Source of the DNA: Alloascoidea africana
Taxonomy: Eukaryota; Ascomycota; Alloascoideomycetes; Alloascoideales; Alloascoideaceae
Reading direction: 5' to 3'
Assembly: GCA_030581615.1 (NCBI GenBank)
Contig: JAKTTT010000018.1
Location: 1 to 64,000 of the forward strand
DNA length: 64,000 nt
Below the pieces are notes generated by a model. It searched no databases, was not told the origin of the DNA, and was given only the letters and a program-made list of their open reading frames with translations. Every line of letters starts with the position of its first letter. Position 1 is the first letter of the stretch. A program made the position numbers and the translations under genes. Shown here piece after piece: positions 32,034-44,700 of the stretch.

Positions 32034-35000
32034 CTTCTTTGGGGAGCCCTTACACAGGAGTAGAACTATGGAGCTTTCCCCTTGTGGACCAACAGCTCTT
32101 TGGGAAAGGTGATGATGTGTTGTTGAAGTAATACCCCATACACAGCCGGGTAACCCATGGGACCTGTGAGTATATCTAAGGATTGAAGTGAAAATGATCG
32201 AATATGTTTGTTGAATACGTAAGAGCAAACTGTCTCAATCTCTGATATCCATCTATGGGTGTTAAGTATTCGACAATTACTGTTGATAAGACTTTAATAC
32301 TTTTAGGTACTCACAAAATGGCCTAATCTTCGTGGGCTGTATATCCTGTAAAATAATCTGCCAGAATTACGTCGCAAACTGTCTAGCCAAGGACCAAAGG
32401 ACAAAATGAGATAAAATAAGGAACCCCGTAAGAACCCCTTGTTATTCCAAAAGATTATGAGATAAAACCCACCAAAAACAAACAGTACAAGTATGCTTTC
32501 CATTGAAGCAAAGCACCAAGAGCCAATTTCATGGATCATGCGAGGAGACAAAAAAAGAAATAGCAGAATGGAGACCTGATGGCGATTAATCACCAGAGGA
32601 TCGGATCCAGATGAAGCTTCAAACCACAAAATCAAAATATTGTGGGAAGTAACTGTTTTCCGGATACAAGTGTCCAGTATCTTTAACTCGTGAATACGGA
32701 TAGGGAGAAATCTTACCAAATGAAAGGGTGTGACAACAGTGTAATACTCAAAGCAAGAAAGGGAGATTTTTATCTATCATTAACTGTCAGATCAATGGAG
32801 CAATATGTTCAAGCGCGCAAAGGATTCTGGATTAGCGATGCATTGTACGATCTGGTTCTTGGAAGGGGAAGACAAGAGCTTACTTTTAAAGGGCACAATA
32901 ATACGCTCACTATAAGCTATGCTCGAAACTGATGAAGTTCAGAACAGACCCATTCTTGGCAGATTGAGAGTTTTCTTTACAAGAGTAAACTCAAATTCAG
33001 AATCTACAAACCTACAATACCACTCCCCATCGAGAGGAATATCTGTGGTTTACTTACCTTTCTAACGTCCAGTCGAGGCATCAAGCGTAGTGGATCAAAC
33101 ATAATCGGAGTCGATGACAGCCCAATGCCGAAGTCTCCGGACTTTCAGAAATATCCTCAATGAAAACAAATAAAAGCCAAAGACTTCTCTGCCTATGGGC
33201 CAAAGTGAATTTAGCAATGTTTCACTATAGCAAAATCTACCAAATAATTATCATCACCCAAAGGGAAAGTTAAGAATCCATGGCGTTCTCTCTACCAAAC
33301 TGAGACACGGAGCAGGGGCTCATAACTCAATCCATCAGGGTTGTAGTAGAAATGAAGACTGAATCCAATATCAGAATTTAAATTTAATAGCCAAAATCAG
33401 CAAAGGAGTGAACGAAAAAGCTGTAGCACTAATGTACAACTCTTACATAGATTTTTTATGGTTCAGAAATATACATCGTGAAGAGACTGAGTGGAGCCAT
33501 AAGAAGATGATGGCCATACAAAATCAGTTCTCGAAACTTGCCCTGGGTCTCGGTGGACACCTGTCAGATTTATCAAAACTAATTTTGGCAAGCGGGTGTC
33601 TACCTCACATATCAAAATGATCGAAACTTCAATGAAAAGGGCAGTTTTTAAATTCCCATCCACAAATATCATAAATGGGAACTCAATTCACTTATAAATC
33701 TGGTTGAGTATCGCAAAGAAATTTTAAACAAGCTGAACCAAAATCACACCTAGAACGCGAAAATAATGAGAGAAGTGATCACAAATATGATCAAAAGGGA
33801 TGTTGAACTCAATCATGAAGCGACAATACAATATGTGAAAACAAATGGAATGCTTAGGCCAAGCAGATGCAAACTAAATATGGGAAAAGGAATTAGAGAT
33901 ACAGATAATCATCGATATATGCTGCCCTCAAGTGCCACGACTTTATGAACTCCATCCACAAGAAAGCTACAATTTTGCACAAATACTTGTCAGAGTCAAA
34001 ATCATTCTCTCAGCAATGGCACAATTATTGTCTATTATAAGCTTGATAGAATAGAAGTTCAAGAAGGATTTCACCCCAGAGGATTTTGTGTGTCGCTGTG
34101 AAGTGCAGGAGTTTTCCCTGAGGTTTAGTGATGGAAGAGTGCGTACTACGTTAGAAGGGGAAGGAAGATAGCAGAGTAGTCTGGCAAACTCCACAAAGGA
34201 TCTGATTGATAATTTGAACCTCCCCAGAGGATGTAGTTCCATTAGTAGTTCCATCAAAAGGTACGCAATGCATAACCACAACGGTCAGAACTTCAAAGTG
34301 GGAAATGGCTTTGAACGCCTATCTGCGACGTAGACGCCAACTGCCGGCGGCCTGTCTGTTGATTAATCAAAAAATCCCCTAGGATATATCAGGGATGTCG
34401 ATATGAAAGCAGAATCGATCTAAGGCTTCAAAGGTTTAGTGTGCCCACCCCTTTCTGCTGAGGAGGATAATTAGATAGTAACAAGAACAAAAAGAGCTTC
34501 AACAGATCGCAACCAGAAGTCTGATTGTCAAATATATAGCTGCTGTAGTAAGGAAAATAATGGCTTGGGTCAAGTCCATTCATGAGTCTGATGGGTGTGA
34601 TAAAACATCATGTTAAAATATCGTAGATGGTGTGGGCAAGATTATCTATCGCCCACTAATTTGAGATGGTGTACATGTTCCATTTTTGGATTTGGATTTG
34701 TAAAAGACCAACGAGCAACAGTTTTAATGAAGTGTTGTACCGATAAGTACATTGACTATAGGGCTTACGAGTGTAAAGTCGAACAAGTAACGCAGGATTA
34801 CGGGATGACGTCAAAATCTGCCTATCTGTCTGATTTGGATACTCTCTATGTCATACTGGAATTGGTTCTATTTCACTCCATGACAGGTCCGCTTTTCGGT
34901 CCAACAGCTTTCAATATGAGTTGAAGGGTACATTTTTCCGAACGGCTACGTCATTTATAACAGAATTCAAAGCTGCGATGACTACTTGGCTAATAAGATG

Positions 35001-36908
35001 AAATCCTGATCGTTATTTTCCAACAATCCAAGCTGATCTCTTGCTTTCTTGCAGATTCTACTCTGATATTTTTTAGACGATCTCACTATTCTTGCCTCTG
35101 ATCTCTATCTTAATTTCTCAATTTGTCTTTTGTGCCTTTTGCGAAGCATGAGATGTTACTTTTTGTTGATTGCACTCAAATAACTGTAGGAATAAGTCTT
35201 CTAAGAAAGCTATTGATACCTTTTCAAATAACTCTATACATGCTCATTAATGCGAGTGGATACGTTCTTAGATAGATGTTTAGTTGGTGATCTTCCAGCA
35301 TGGCATGCTCCTCTTAGTGTCCACATTAATGGGAACGATGAACAATGTAAACCTAAAAGAGTCAAGTTTCGATGATCCTTTATTCCTTATGGATTTTACT
35401 TTATATATTCTTTGTGTGTGTTCGCTCTCCCGATTTCTTCCGTTGCTCGCGTTTCTACTTCTCTTCTTCCTCTTTAGATTTTCATCTCATACTGTGCATC
35501 TATCACTCTTCTATTCCTTAATGCTTACAAAAAGGTCCTCACCTTACCTTTCGTAATCAACATTTAGAAGCGAGCATATCCGAGTAGGTTCAATTTTGTA
35601 ATTTCCAATTTCGAAAGGCAAGACTGGTCAGATTTGGGTGCCTCAATGCTGTTCATATCTATTAATATGCGAGCATGAGGCGAACCATCGTAGTAGGCGT
35701 TGTTGTTGTTTGTAACTTCTTTCTCCTGTGTTTCTGTTTTTCCTATCTCAACTATGGCTTTGCTGATCTCATCAACATTACTGTTTCTCCTTAGTGAGTT
35801 ATCTCCTGATTCCACAGGATTTTTATCTCTCGCTCGAGAAGGTTGTTCCATCTTCTCGGTTTGTTGTAAAAGTGAACGGAAAGGAATCTTTAAAACTTAA
35901 CAGCTCTTTCTCCTAGGAGTTATTGAGATTTATGTTTTATTTGGAGTTCAAATGGTTCATCTGGGATTTCTTGGACGAGGCAATGACTTTTGGTATTACC
36001 TATCCTTGCTTATGAACCGTTGAAGCATCGATTTTAGTCGATTAAAACACTAATACAAGAAAGCCCGTTTACCCATCGTCTTTGAATTTACCTTGATGTC
36101 TCAAAATTCAGCAGTACAAGCTCTTCAATCGTTTGCATGCTTTTTTTGCAATTCAATCTAGGGTATACTCATCTTTGTTTCCTTGTTCCAGCAACTAGCC
36201 ATTGGTTGGTATCAACTAGTGCAGTTAGGCAGTTAAGTGAGGATCAAAGAAACAAATTGCATATTGCGCATGCTATCTGGTGATTTCTAAGTTCTGTTAC
36301 ATGGTTTCCGTTTTCATACATTACTATTTTCTTCCCTTGTGTCTGTGTTCTGTAGTTAACTAACTTCTGGCCGAATTGCATGGAATTGGTGGCATAGTGG
36401 ATAGATTGGAAGAATAGACCAACATTTCATCAAAGTGGAGTTTTATCTCTATTTCCGAAACACCAATTTTGAAATATTAAATTTGCAATAAAAAGAAAAA
36501 ACAAATGATAGAATACCATGGTTATCCTTATTTTCGTAGAATATCAGTCGAATACTTCTGTCAGGAATCTACAAATTAACATGGATCAGAAGATGAAAAT
36601 AATTCCACTGAGGGCCATTATTTTCACAGTTTGCTATACTTTTTTGTCGTTCTTCATTCATTAATTTATAACCGACTATAAAAGGAGGCTATTCAGTAGA
36701 TTAAGCACAAGTATTTCAGAGTACAAAATGTCCATTATTTATTATGGCCTTGCATTCTTGTTCACAAGATCAAAAAGCATGTGTAGTCCCCCCTTTTTCC
36801 CCTTTACGGTCTCACAGTAAAAGATTTTTGGTACTCGTACATAATCTTAAGCTTATAAAACAAACGGTATCCCATTATCAGTAGAAGTAAAGTCAATGGA
36901 CGCCTAGG
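32034..36908. other. 4.9-kb gene-poor region upstream of MON2
   Basis: AT-rich. Holds a hydrophobic open frame of about 138 codons at 32303-32719 (minus, no ATG start), a 105-codon ATG frame at 34610-34924 (plus) and the polar 95-aa frame listed separately. None matches a family I know. A short ATG exon followed by a consensus donor is at 33058-33102 (minus). No tRNA or repeat array seen. Confidence 0.5.
35564..35851 (-). CDS. Possible small hydrophilic protein, 95 aa
   Basis: An ATG-initiated frame of 95 codons with a charged, gene-like composition: N-terminal MEQPSRARDKN, a KTETQEKE stretch and a four-Asn run, ending in ITKLNLLGYARF. No family is recognised, no signal peptide or membrane segment is visible, and the nearest genes are more than 1 kb away. 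It may be a real small gene, a 3' exon of a spliced gene or a chance frame. Confidence 0.3.
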   Translation of the reverse strand: MEQPSRARDKNPVESGDNSLRRNSNVDEISKAIVEIGKTETQEKEVTNNNNAYYDGSPHARILIDMNSIEAPKSDQSCLSKLEITKLNLLGYARF

Positions 36909-38783
36909 TTATCCCGATTGGCGGCTTCTGAAGTAGGTAAAGTTATAATTGTTATGCCCATCCACGGAGTAGGATGACGATGATTGTAATGGCTGTTGAA
37001 TGCTGTAGTAGGAGTCATACTGAGATTGACTTCGGAGCGGGCCTGAACTTGTGGAAGAGTAATCTGTGGAGCTCTCCAGGTGATTAGTTGGGTAATTATA
37101 ATGGCTAGACTGTGTAGATGCACTAGGATTCTCGGTACTAACAATCCCTGTGCTCGTTCCCCCCATAGTTATGGCCATACTAGCCATATTATCATGGTTC
37201 CTCCCAAAATATTGTTGGTTATGAAGTGGAGCGCGCTGCGGGAGGTCACAATAAATGTTTGCATCATTGTAAATGCTTGGATAACTTTCGAAGGAGTAAC
37301 TGTCGCATCGGGCTGTCTCGTTTGTATTTCTGATGGTGTTCGCAGAAGCATTCAGATCTAGTCCGCCTTTGAGGCCTACTCCGGGCTCTCCCCCGGAATA
37401 GACGCCCATATGATTCCCCATGTTCGGGCTTGATGTCCACATAGATCCAGCCGGAACTTGTGCATCAACTTTCAATTTTATGGACGTGTTGCTATCATGT
37501 GGTGAGTCTGAGTAGTCTTCTTGATCAGATGATGGGCTTGGCTCTGCAGTTGGTGCCTCAGAGTACGCACTGTTGGAGTCGGAAGTTGTTGGCATTGAAT
37601 AGCCAACTGTCGAAATGACTGAAGATGTCGTTGATCCAGGGGAGGAGACTGATGAGGAGCCTGACCGGATTGGTACCTTACGCATGTTACCCTTTGAGCC
37701 TTGATAGTTAAAAACATTGGTTGTCATTGATAATTCTGGGCTTCTACTTTCCTCACGGATCTTGAGTTGATCTCTTGGTTGCATCTTGTCAACGCTTCCC
37801 AGAGTCGGATGTTGATTCACATATGCTTGCGAACTGCTGAGGTTGAACCCTGCCTCTGAATGCGACGTTGGATTGGCACTGGCTGATGATGCAAGTCTTG
37901 AATTTTTGGACATTGACAGATTCATAATGATATTTCCAACAGACTGGGATCCTGACCCAGTTTTATTCTGCCTCTCAGAAGAGCTAGACTCTCCGATAAA
38001 CACATCTGGTAGTGAGTAGGATTTGTTGTTTCTTGGTTTACTCTTGTCATCCTTAAACAAGTTGTACTGGTAGTTTTTCCTTATTCGATCCACTTTAGAC
38101 ACTGAAAACGAAGATGACGAATGCGATCCTGTAGAAGAAGGTAAAACATTTCCAGGAGATTTCGAAGATTGCGAGTTTCTAGGTTTTGGTCGAAAGCCTA
38201 CGTGCCGCTTCATGAATTTCTACCCACATTTGATTAGTTCTACACAGTGTTGAGTTAACAGTACAACCTGTCTCAAACAGCCCACAAACAAACAACATAC
38301 CAGTAGCTGGGTGTCAAGCTCCACTCTCTCATCGCCTGTCAGCATAGGATTCCATGCTATTCGCTCGTTTAATGAATCTGTATACTCATAAGTAGTAGAG
38401 AACCTCCAATATTTGGTATCTAGTGATTGATGCAGTCCCGAATTTAAAAGTTCTGGAGCAGAAGTTCTCCTTATCGTCTCTTCGTTTTTCTCATACCACT
38501 CCCGCCAGACGTCAATCGGATGCAATGAAGGATGATATGATGGCATCTGTAATATTGGTGGCTGTAGGCTTTGGCCTTTTTCTTTACCAAGGTGCTGTGT
38601 ACTTGAGGGCTTTGAGGTGGGAGACGACGGATGAGAATGATGTTGCATATGGTAAGAATGAGAAGATTGCAAGGTTTTGAAATTTGAAAGTGAGCCATCT
38701 AATGCTTTCTGTTTTCCTATATAATGACGATTTGTACCAGTTTTGCTTTTGGGGTGAAGATGCTCGCCGTAGTCTAACGACAT
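36909..38783 (-). CDS. Ser/Asn-rich disordered protein of unknown function, spliced, 597 aa
   Basis: Exons 38783-38301 (161 codons) and 38219-36909 (436 aa plus stop) join in phase 0. Not recognised. The only folded-looking part lies around the splice junction, about residues 95-180: an aromatic-rich block with VWREWYEKNEETI, DTKYWRFSTTYEYTDSL and ERIAWNPML, then ERVELDTQLLKFMKRHVGF. The rest is low-complexity Ser/Thr/Asn/Gln/Tyr-rich sequence. Hydrophilic, basic near the junction, with no membrane segment, so a nuclear or cytosolic regulator is plausible, but no DNA-binding domain is visible. The ATG at 38783 is used because the frame upstream of it has no other ATG. It is isolated: 4.9 kb of gene-poor DNA on one side and 12.3 kb on the other. 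Confidence 0.75.
38220..38300 (-). other. Intron of the Ser-rich protein gene (81 nt)
   Basis: Donor GTATGT, branch-like AACTAAT, acceptor GGTAG. Reading through would stop the protein after 26 more codons; splicing joins two frames of matching composition at TQLL-KFMKRH. Confidence 0.8.
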
Positions 38784-41700
38784 TTTTGGTATCAACGAAG
38801 CAGCTATTCTGCTTCAGATCTTGCTTTTCTATTCAAAATGAAATAAAAAAAGAGAGAGAAAAAAACAATTATACACTTAATGTTCAATTGTCAAATAAGA
38901 ATTCTTTTGAACTGTTTAATGCGAAAGTAAAATGAAAATCCTTTAAATCAGTACCCTTTGATTTTTGATTAAAAAAATATAAATTTGATCAATAATTTGA
39001 GGGAAGCTGAACCTGAATATATAGACCTCGTAAATTTTGATAGAACCCGAGCATCAGCGTCTGGGTGCTTTGATAACAGAAGTAGAACTAAGGATCCAGC
39101 TATAGTAGGCGGCTCAAAAGCTGGTGCTTCAAGACCTCAACAAGATTTTTAAGGAGTAGGAAAAAGAAGAGTAAGGAAGTGTCCAGAGAAATGAACAAAA
39201 GTCAGAAAAAAATAAAAGAAAAAAATAAGGAGGAACTGGCGTTGTTTATTTGTTTTTTGGTTGTGTCTAGCGTCCAGTAGTACTATTTTCACCTTTACTA
39301 TTACAAGCACTCTTACTATCGGGAGTAAATCCGCATACCATCCCGCGTGGACACTTACCTTGACTTTGTCGTTAGCGAATAGAAATTCGTGAACAGATTT
39401 GCAAATTTCAAAGATGATTACCTGGTGCTACTGAGATTAAAATAATGTTCCCGCCAGGTCCACTGTTAGAGTATTACTCCTCCATAAAATCCCTGTCTCA
39501 AGTACAAAAGTCAACGAAAGATGCTCATAAACCCATCCAATTGAATACTCTGAAAAATACGTATCCAAACCGAATCATTAGTACTAGTTGGCTTAATGGT
39601 CTTAAAACTCACACGGGTCTTTGTCCTTTTTCCAGGTCTTCATGCCTGCTTTCTGATCCTTTTTGGTCTAGTCCGGGGGCTACGTGCCCTTTAATGTAAC
39701 CAGGCCAGAGATGTTGGCGCCCGACATTCAGCATCTCTACTTCTTCGTAAAACTCTAACAGCATGGTGGCGTTTCCTCCTCCTATGCGCTCTGGAGTGTG
39801 GGAATGTCAGGTGCGCAGATGCCAACAACATATTTCAATACCTAGCAAGGTTAAAAGGAAATCTCTATGTTTTTGAGGGCAGAAGATAGAAGATACCATG
39901 TAAAGCTTTTCTGCAAGAAAAGAAGGCTGCACCTTCACCTGTCCACCTTTGAAGCCTCGATATATTTCCGTTTTTGAATTGAATGCAATGTAGATGTTGG
40001 TAAAAAATAGTGAATAGTTCTAACCATTTCCTCAATTGTAATTGAATTAATTAGGAAAGGGTATTTACTAGTAACAAGTGTACAGGTATTAAAAGGCCAA
40101 GGAAGGTTGTAGGCCGCAAGCACACTTTTCCCATTCCCATAACATTAGCAAATGGGGAGGGATTATTACCCAATTAAAGCTTTCTGAAGCATTTGAATTT
40201 GTTAAAACTATCAATATTAACTACCGCGGATAAGATGTTTGACACCGGAAAATACTGGAGCCTGAACATCGTAATGTATGAGCCTTTTACCAGTGTGTAG
40301 GTGAGACGCATATTGACGAACTCTCCACTATTTCTTAAAAGTTCTTAACCTAGCCCCTGTGATAGATTTATCCTAGAGACCTACCTGTTCAGCAATGTTC
40401 AATACAAGAAAAAAATTTCTATATTGGTCTCAACGAGCCGGTATATGCTAACAAAAAAAAAAGCAGCCTGACAAATGCCGGTTTGTCGTTATTATGATAC
40501 AATAAAGCATCAAGAATCAGGTTTAATATCGGGAAGCATGGGATATTGATAAAGAGTACGCAGGTGCAGACTCTGCCATGCTGTATACTTTTAAAGGAAG
40601 ACTTGAACCTCCTCTAATTGCTTAGTTAAAAAAGGAAAAAGAAAAAAGACAGGAGAAAAAGAAAATTTCTAGTTACGGTTGTTAGGAAGTGAACATGTGT
40701 CGTTTGTACATACGAGTTTTTGTACTAATTTCTAGGAGAACGTATGATAGCATATACTTGCTCACAGAGCGTTGAGGAAGGCATCTTTTCAGCAGGTTGG
40801 ATCTTGCCTCAACAAGGCGAATGTTCTACTGGGTAATATCGGAGTTTCTTTTGATATGAGATCTTCGCAAACAAGAATATCTATTCTTCATTCAGGAAGA
40901 ATCAAAGCAAATCAAAGCATATTTGCAACTCACATGTGGATAACAGATCCTATGTAACCCCATTATTGATCTTCATTTATGACTAACAAGTGAACTGAGT
41001 TATTGAGCAAAGTCCTACCCCTTTTCCAGTGGATTAAAGTTCTAAAAGGGACACAATGGACTAAAAGACTATAGAGAAAAAGCAAAGAAAAGGGGAACAA
41101 GTGATTGTTTTCCATTGATTAGATGAGTTTGGTTACAGAGTTAAAATAAAGATAATGCAAAGACCTAGAGCCTTGCTTAACCAAATAGGTAAGTAGGCGA
41201 AGAAGCATGCAAAGCACATAATGCTAGGCGTTATACTAGAAGCATAAACAATAATAAATCTGATTATGGGTTCTTGTGATGTTGGTGTATCTTGCATTAC
41301 CTGTGAGAAACAATCATGAAAATGCCTTGACAGAAATGTCGTCAGCAAAAAAACAGCGCTTTGCCCTGAATTTGAACAGTTTATATGCATTAAATCATTT
41401 TTGACTTTGAGAAGTCCATCTGAGGGCATACTGTATCTGTTTAATGACCAATATGTCTGTAATTGGCATCTCTGAACTTTCAAGATATGGTCTATAACAC
41501 ATCACACAAGCCCTTCTAGGTAGAATACATCTGGCAGTGCCCACTTAGAGTTTTCCATTTAGCCCAAGGCAAAAGCAAGATCATCTGTATAAATAATATC
41601 TAAATCTCTTTTTGTTCTTTTTAATAGAAAGAGGATAACAACTGATGTGCTAAAGGATAAACAGCAGTATTAGTCAACAAAAATATTAAGAGTGTGACCC

Positions 41701-44700
41701 TAAAAGTAACCGGAAGTTTCCTAATCTTCTTGCACGTGTAATTCAAAAGATAGAATCCCTAACACTTGAAACGGAAACTTGGGACAGCATATGAAGCAAT
41801 CTTTATAACCCAAACCATAGACCACAAAGCTAGACCTTTCTTTTGAGAACATGTAGATCAGTAGCTTTAACTCTTAGATATCATCTCAGATATAAGACTG
41901 AGTAAACTATGCGTGTGTCTTGGAATCAGTGGCAGCATTGATCTTCAATGGCAATGCCGATCGAAGGCCATGATGCTGCTACTCAATTCCAATTATTATG
42001 AAATATTAAAAACACCCTATGGTAAAACATCCGCAAACTGTTAACGTCATTCATACATTTGATCACCTCCTCAACTACAAAATTGTTGAACAAACATTTT
42101 TGCCTTTTTTCTTCATTATCAAAAGAAATCAACTAGAGGTATTTCAAAATGGAGTCAATGATCTGGGTTAACTGTTTGTGAAAGATATATCGTCTACGAG
42201 CAAATCGCAGATTACTCCGGTAGTACTCAAAGACTTGTTGTTAAAGGCTAGAAAGCCTGTGTTCTAACATTTTTCCTCAAGACTCCCTTATTAACTTGAA
42301 AGTACTGAGAAAGGGTTTTGGTTTGGAAATTGTTTGAACTGGCGGCTTTTCTCTCCATTCAGCAGAGTACTAGTCATTTCATTGGAGTTGTATTGTTTTC
42401 TTTCTAATATGGTACATTTCAATCTTTGTTTAAGCTGAAAAACGGAAAAGAGAAGAAGAAGATAAGTTGCCACAAGCACTATGCAATTTTAATGTCCTGG
42501 ATTGAAAGTAGCATCTTTGTTTGTTCAATTCCTAGTGTTCTTCGTCTCATTTCGATTTTTTTGAAGAACTTGGTAACTATTATCAAGGTTTTGTCTTTTA
42601 AAATCCGAATAGTTTTCCTAAAAAGAACCCAATTAGTTCAAATAGGGAACTAGAAGGTTTTTGGTTAGATTCAAGGCTACATTGCCATAAAAGTCTGAGA
42701 TAAATAGCCCAGAGGATGCTTTTTTACAATTCTATGCTTATCAATAAACAAAATTGCTCTGTTTTTGGAAAGCCCCCTTCACCCAAATCTTTAAGCGAGA
42801 GAACAGATTCCTGTTCTGTTTCGTCTAGTGGAATGTACAATTGAAAATCCAAGGACAACTTTCGAATTCTCTATACACTGTGGATATGAAAGGCCATAGA
42901 AGAGAAAAATAAGCCATCAAACTTTCACAAGAATATAGAACAAAAAGTTGTCTTTTGCTTAGCTCAAGAAATGAATTCATTACCTTATCTGCCCTATTTC
43001 TCGGACTTGAGCAAGCTGGAGGACTTTAATTGATTCATCGGAGTTTAAGACCAAGAGACTACTATTCTGACTCCGCTTTTTGATTCTGTCCACACGCTGC
43101 ATTCTTCGTTTAAAACATCTGGACTTGGCCGAGATTCTGCTCAGGAAGTATGTAGTGATCAATAAGCATTGCTTCTTAACTATGCAAACAAGGAGAGAAT
43201 GCCGATGTTATACTTGCTTTATAAAAAGAAAATGGCTCTTTAACGATTCATCCCCAGAAGGAGAGCTCCGTAGGATAGCCAGCTACTTTCTGTAATGTAC
43301 TAATACAGGAAGAACATTTGTCATGTCTCATATCCGCATGTAGCACTAAATTAGAAGAACCCCCGAATGTACTTTCTACTAGTCTTTAAAGGCATAGTGA
43401 AAAAAAAAAAATAGGCCATTCTGAAAGAATACTTGAGCGGAACACAAACAGGTGTAATTACATGTGACTCCACTTTTACTGTACAAGCGCCTTCATATCG
43501 ACATGCCTAAAAGCATTAGAACATGGAGAAGCAAATTCAAATGTGAAAGCAGTTTAATTGAACACATATTTGCAAATGATGGGCGCAAAAAGTGCCTTGA
43601 TAACATTCAGCGTTCAAAAGTGTGTTTTTTGTTGCCTAAAAACGCCCCTAAAGCTTATACTTACGCATGGATGCTATTTATTTCCCTTTCTAAACCTTTA
43701 ACTTCCTTCTTTGGAGGTGCACTTGAGTCGCCTTCAAATAGAATTGCGCATAGTAGGAGTTTTGTCTGATTAATCTTTTGCAAAATTGAGATCTATTAAA
43801 AGAATAACCTGGAGTCTTTTTTCTTTTATCAGATTGGGGCTTTTTTTTTTTTGAAAGAGTGGTTGAATACCTAGAAAAAGACCCTAGTTTGGAGTTCTGT
43901 ATGCTGTATGTGTGCTATAAAGGCACTCACTATGTCTTGTCAAATTCTTGGTTTTGAAATTTCGAGAACTATGAAGAGGGGGAGTTGGAATCTTTTGAAA
44001 TGCTTTATAGGTCCTCTGTCGCACTCTAGGAGTTTAATACTTGGATGACAATATCGATATCAACAAAAATCATCGTTCAAAGAAGGAGAGACAACTGAGC
44101 AAAATTTGAATATCAGTAATAGTCTATATTTATGATTAGAAATCTATTAGCCCTACCAAGGTTTTCATTTGCACCATAATTATGCTAACTAGCCATTTAG
44201 GTAGATGAACTAGATTGCGGCTTATACATGAATATGAAAAAACAAATCCAGTGAGGTCCAACAAAGGTCGCAAGTTACCGCATCCTTTGAAGCTTTTTAT
44301 TTCACGATATTTCCTTTGAATAGATCCAGAAATCTGTGCATAATCCCATCCTTGATTCCTCCACTTGTTGTATTTCAACTCATGTGCAATGAGTCTCAGA
44401 CATTCATAGAAATGAAATCTTCATATATAATATAATACAAACAAAAGGAGAACGAAATTAATTAAATGTCTAGGTCTAGATTATTGAACAGAATCTTCCA
44501 ACTTGAGCTAACAAAGAGGACGATTCAACGTTTGTATGGACAAAACAAATAACTTTGATAAGTAACTAACCAGATGACAGATAGAATTCGGATCAAGCTC
44601 ACAGGTTTAAATCCGGTTGATCAGATTTTAGCCATCCCCCCAGAGCTATCAGACTGGTTATCGTGTTAAAGTCATGCCAAACCTGCAAAGCTGGATTTTT

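Noticed and set aside
33051-33110. U1 snRNA-like 5' end (ACTTACCTT) with a downstream GATCAAACAT
   Set aside because: The stem-loop I sequence GATCANGAAG with flanking pairing is missing and no Sm site follows; the motif is equally the complement of a 5' splice site.
34610-34924. 104-aa ATG frame, Cys-containing
   Set aside because: No recognisable domain and no conserved Cys spacing; chance frame cannot be excluded, so not called.
40595-40625. T-arm-like sequence suggesting a minus-strand tRNA
   Set aside because: No acceptor, D arm or anticodon arm can be built around it.
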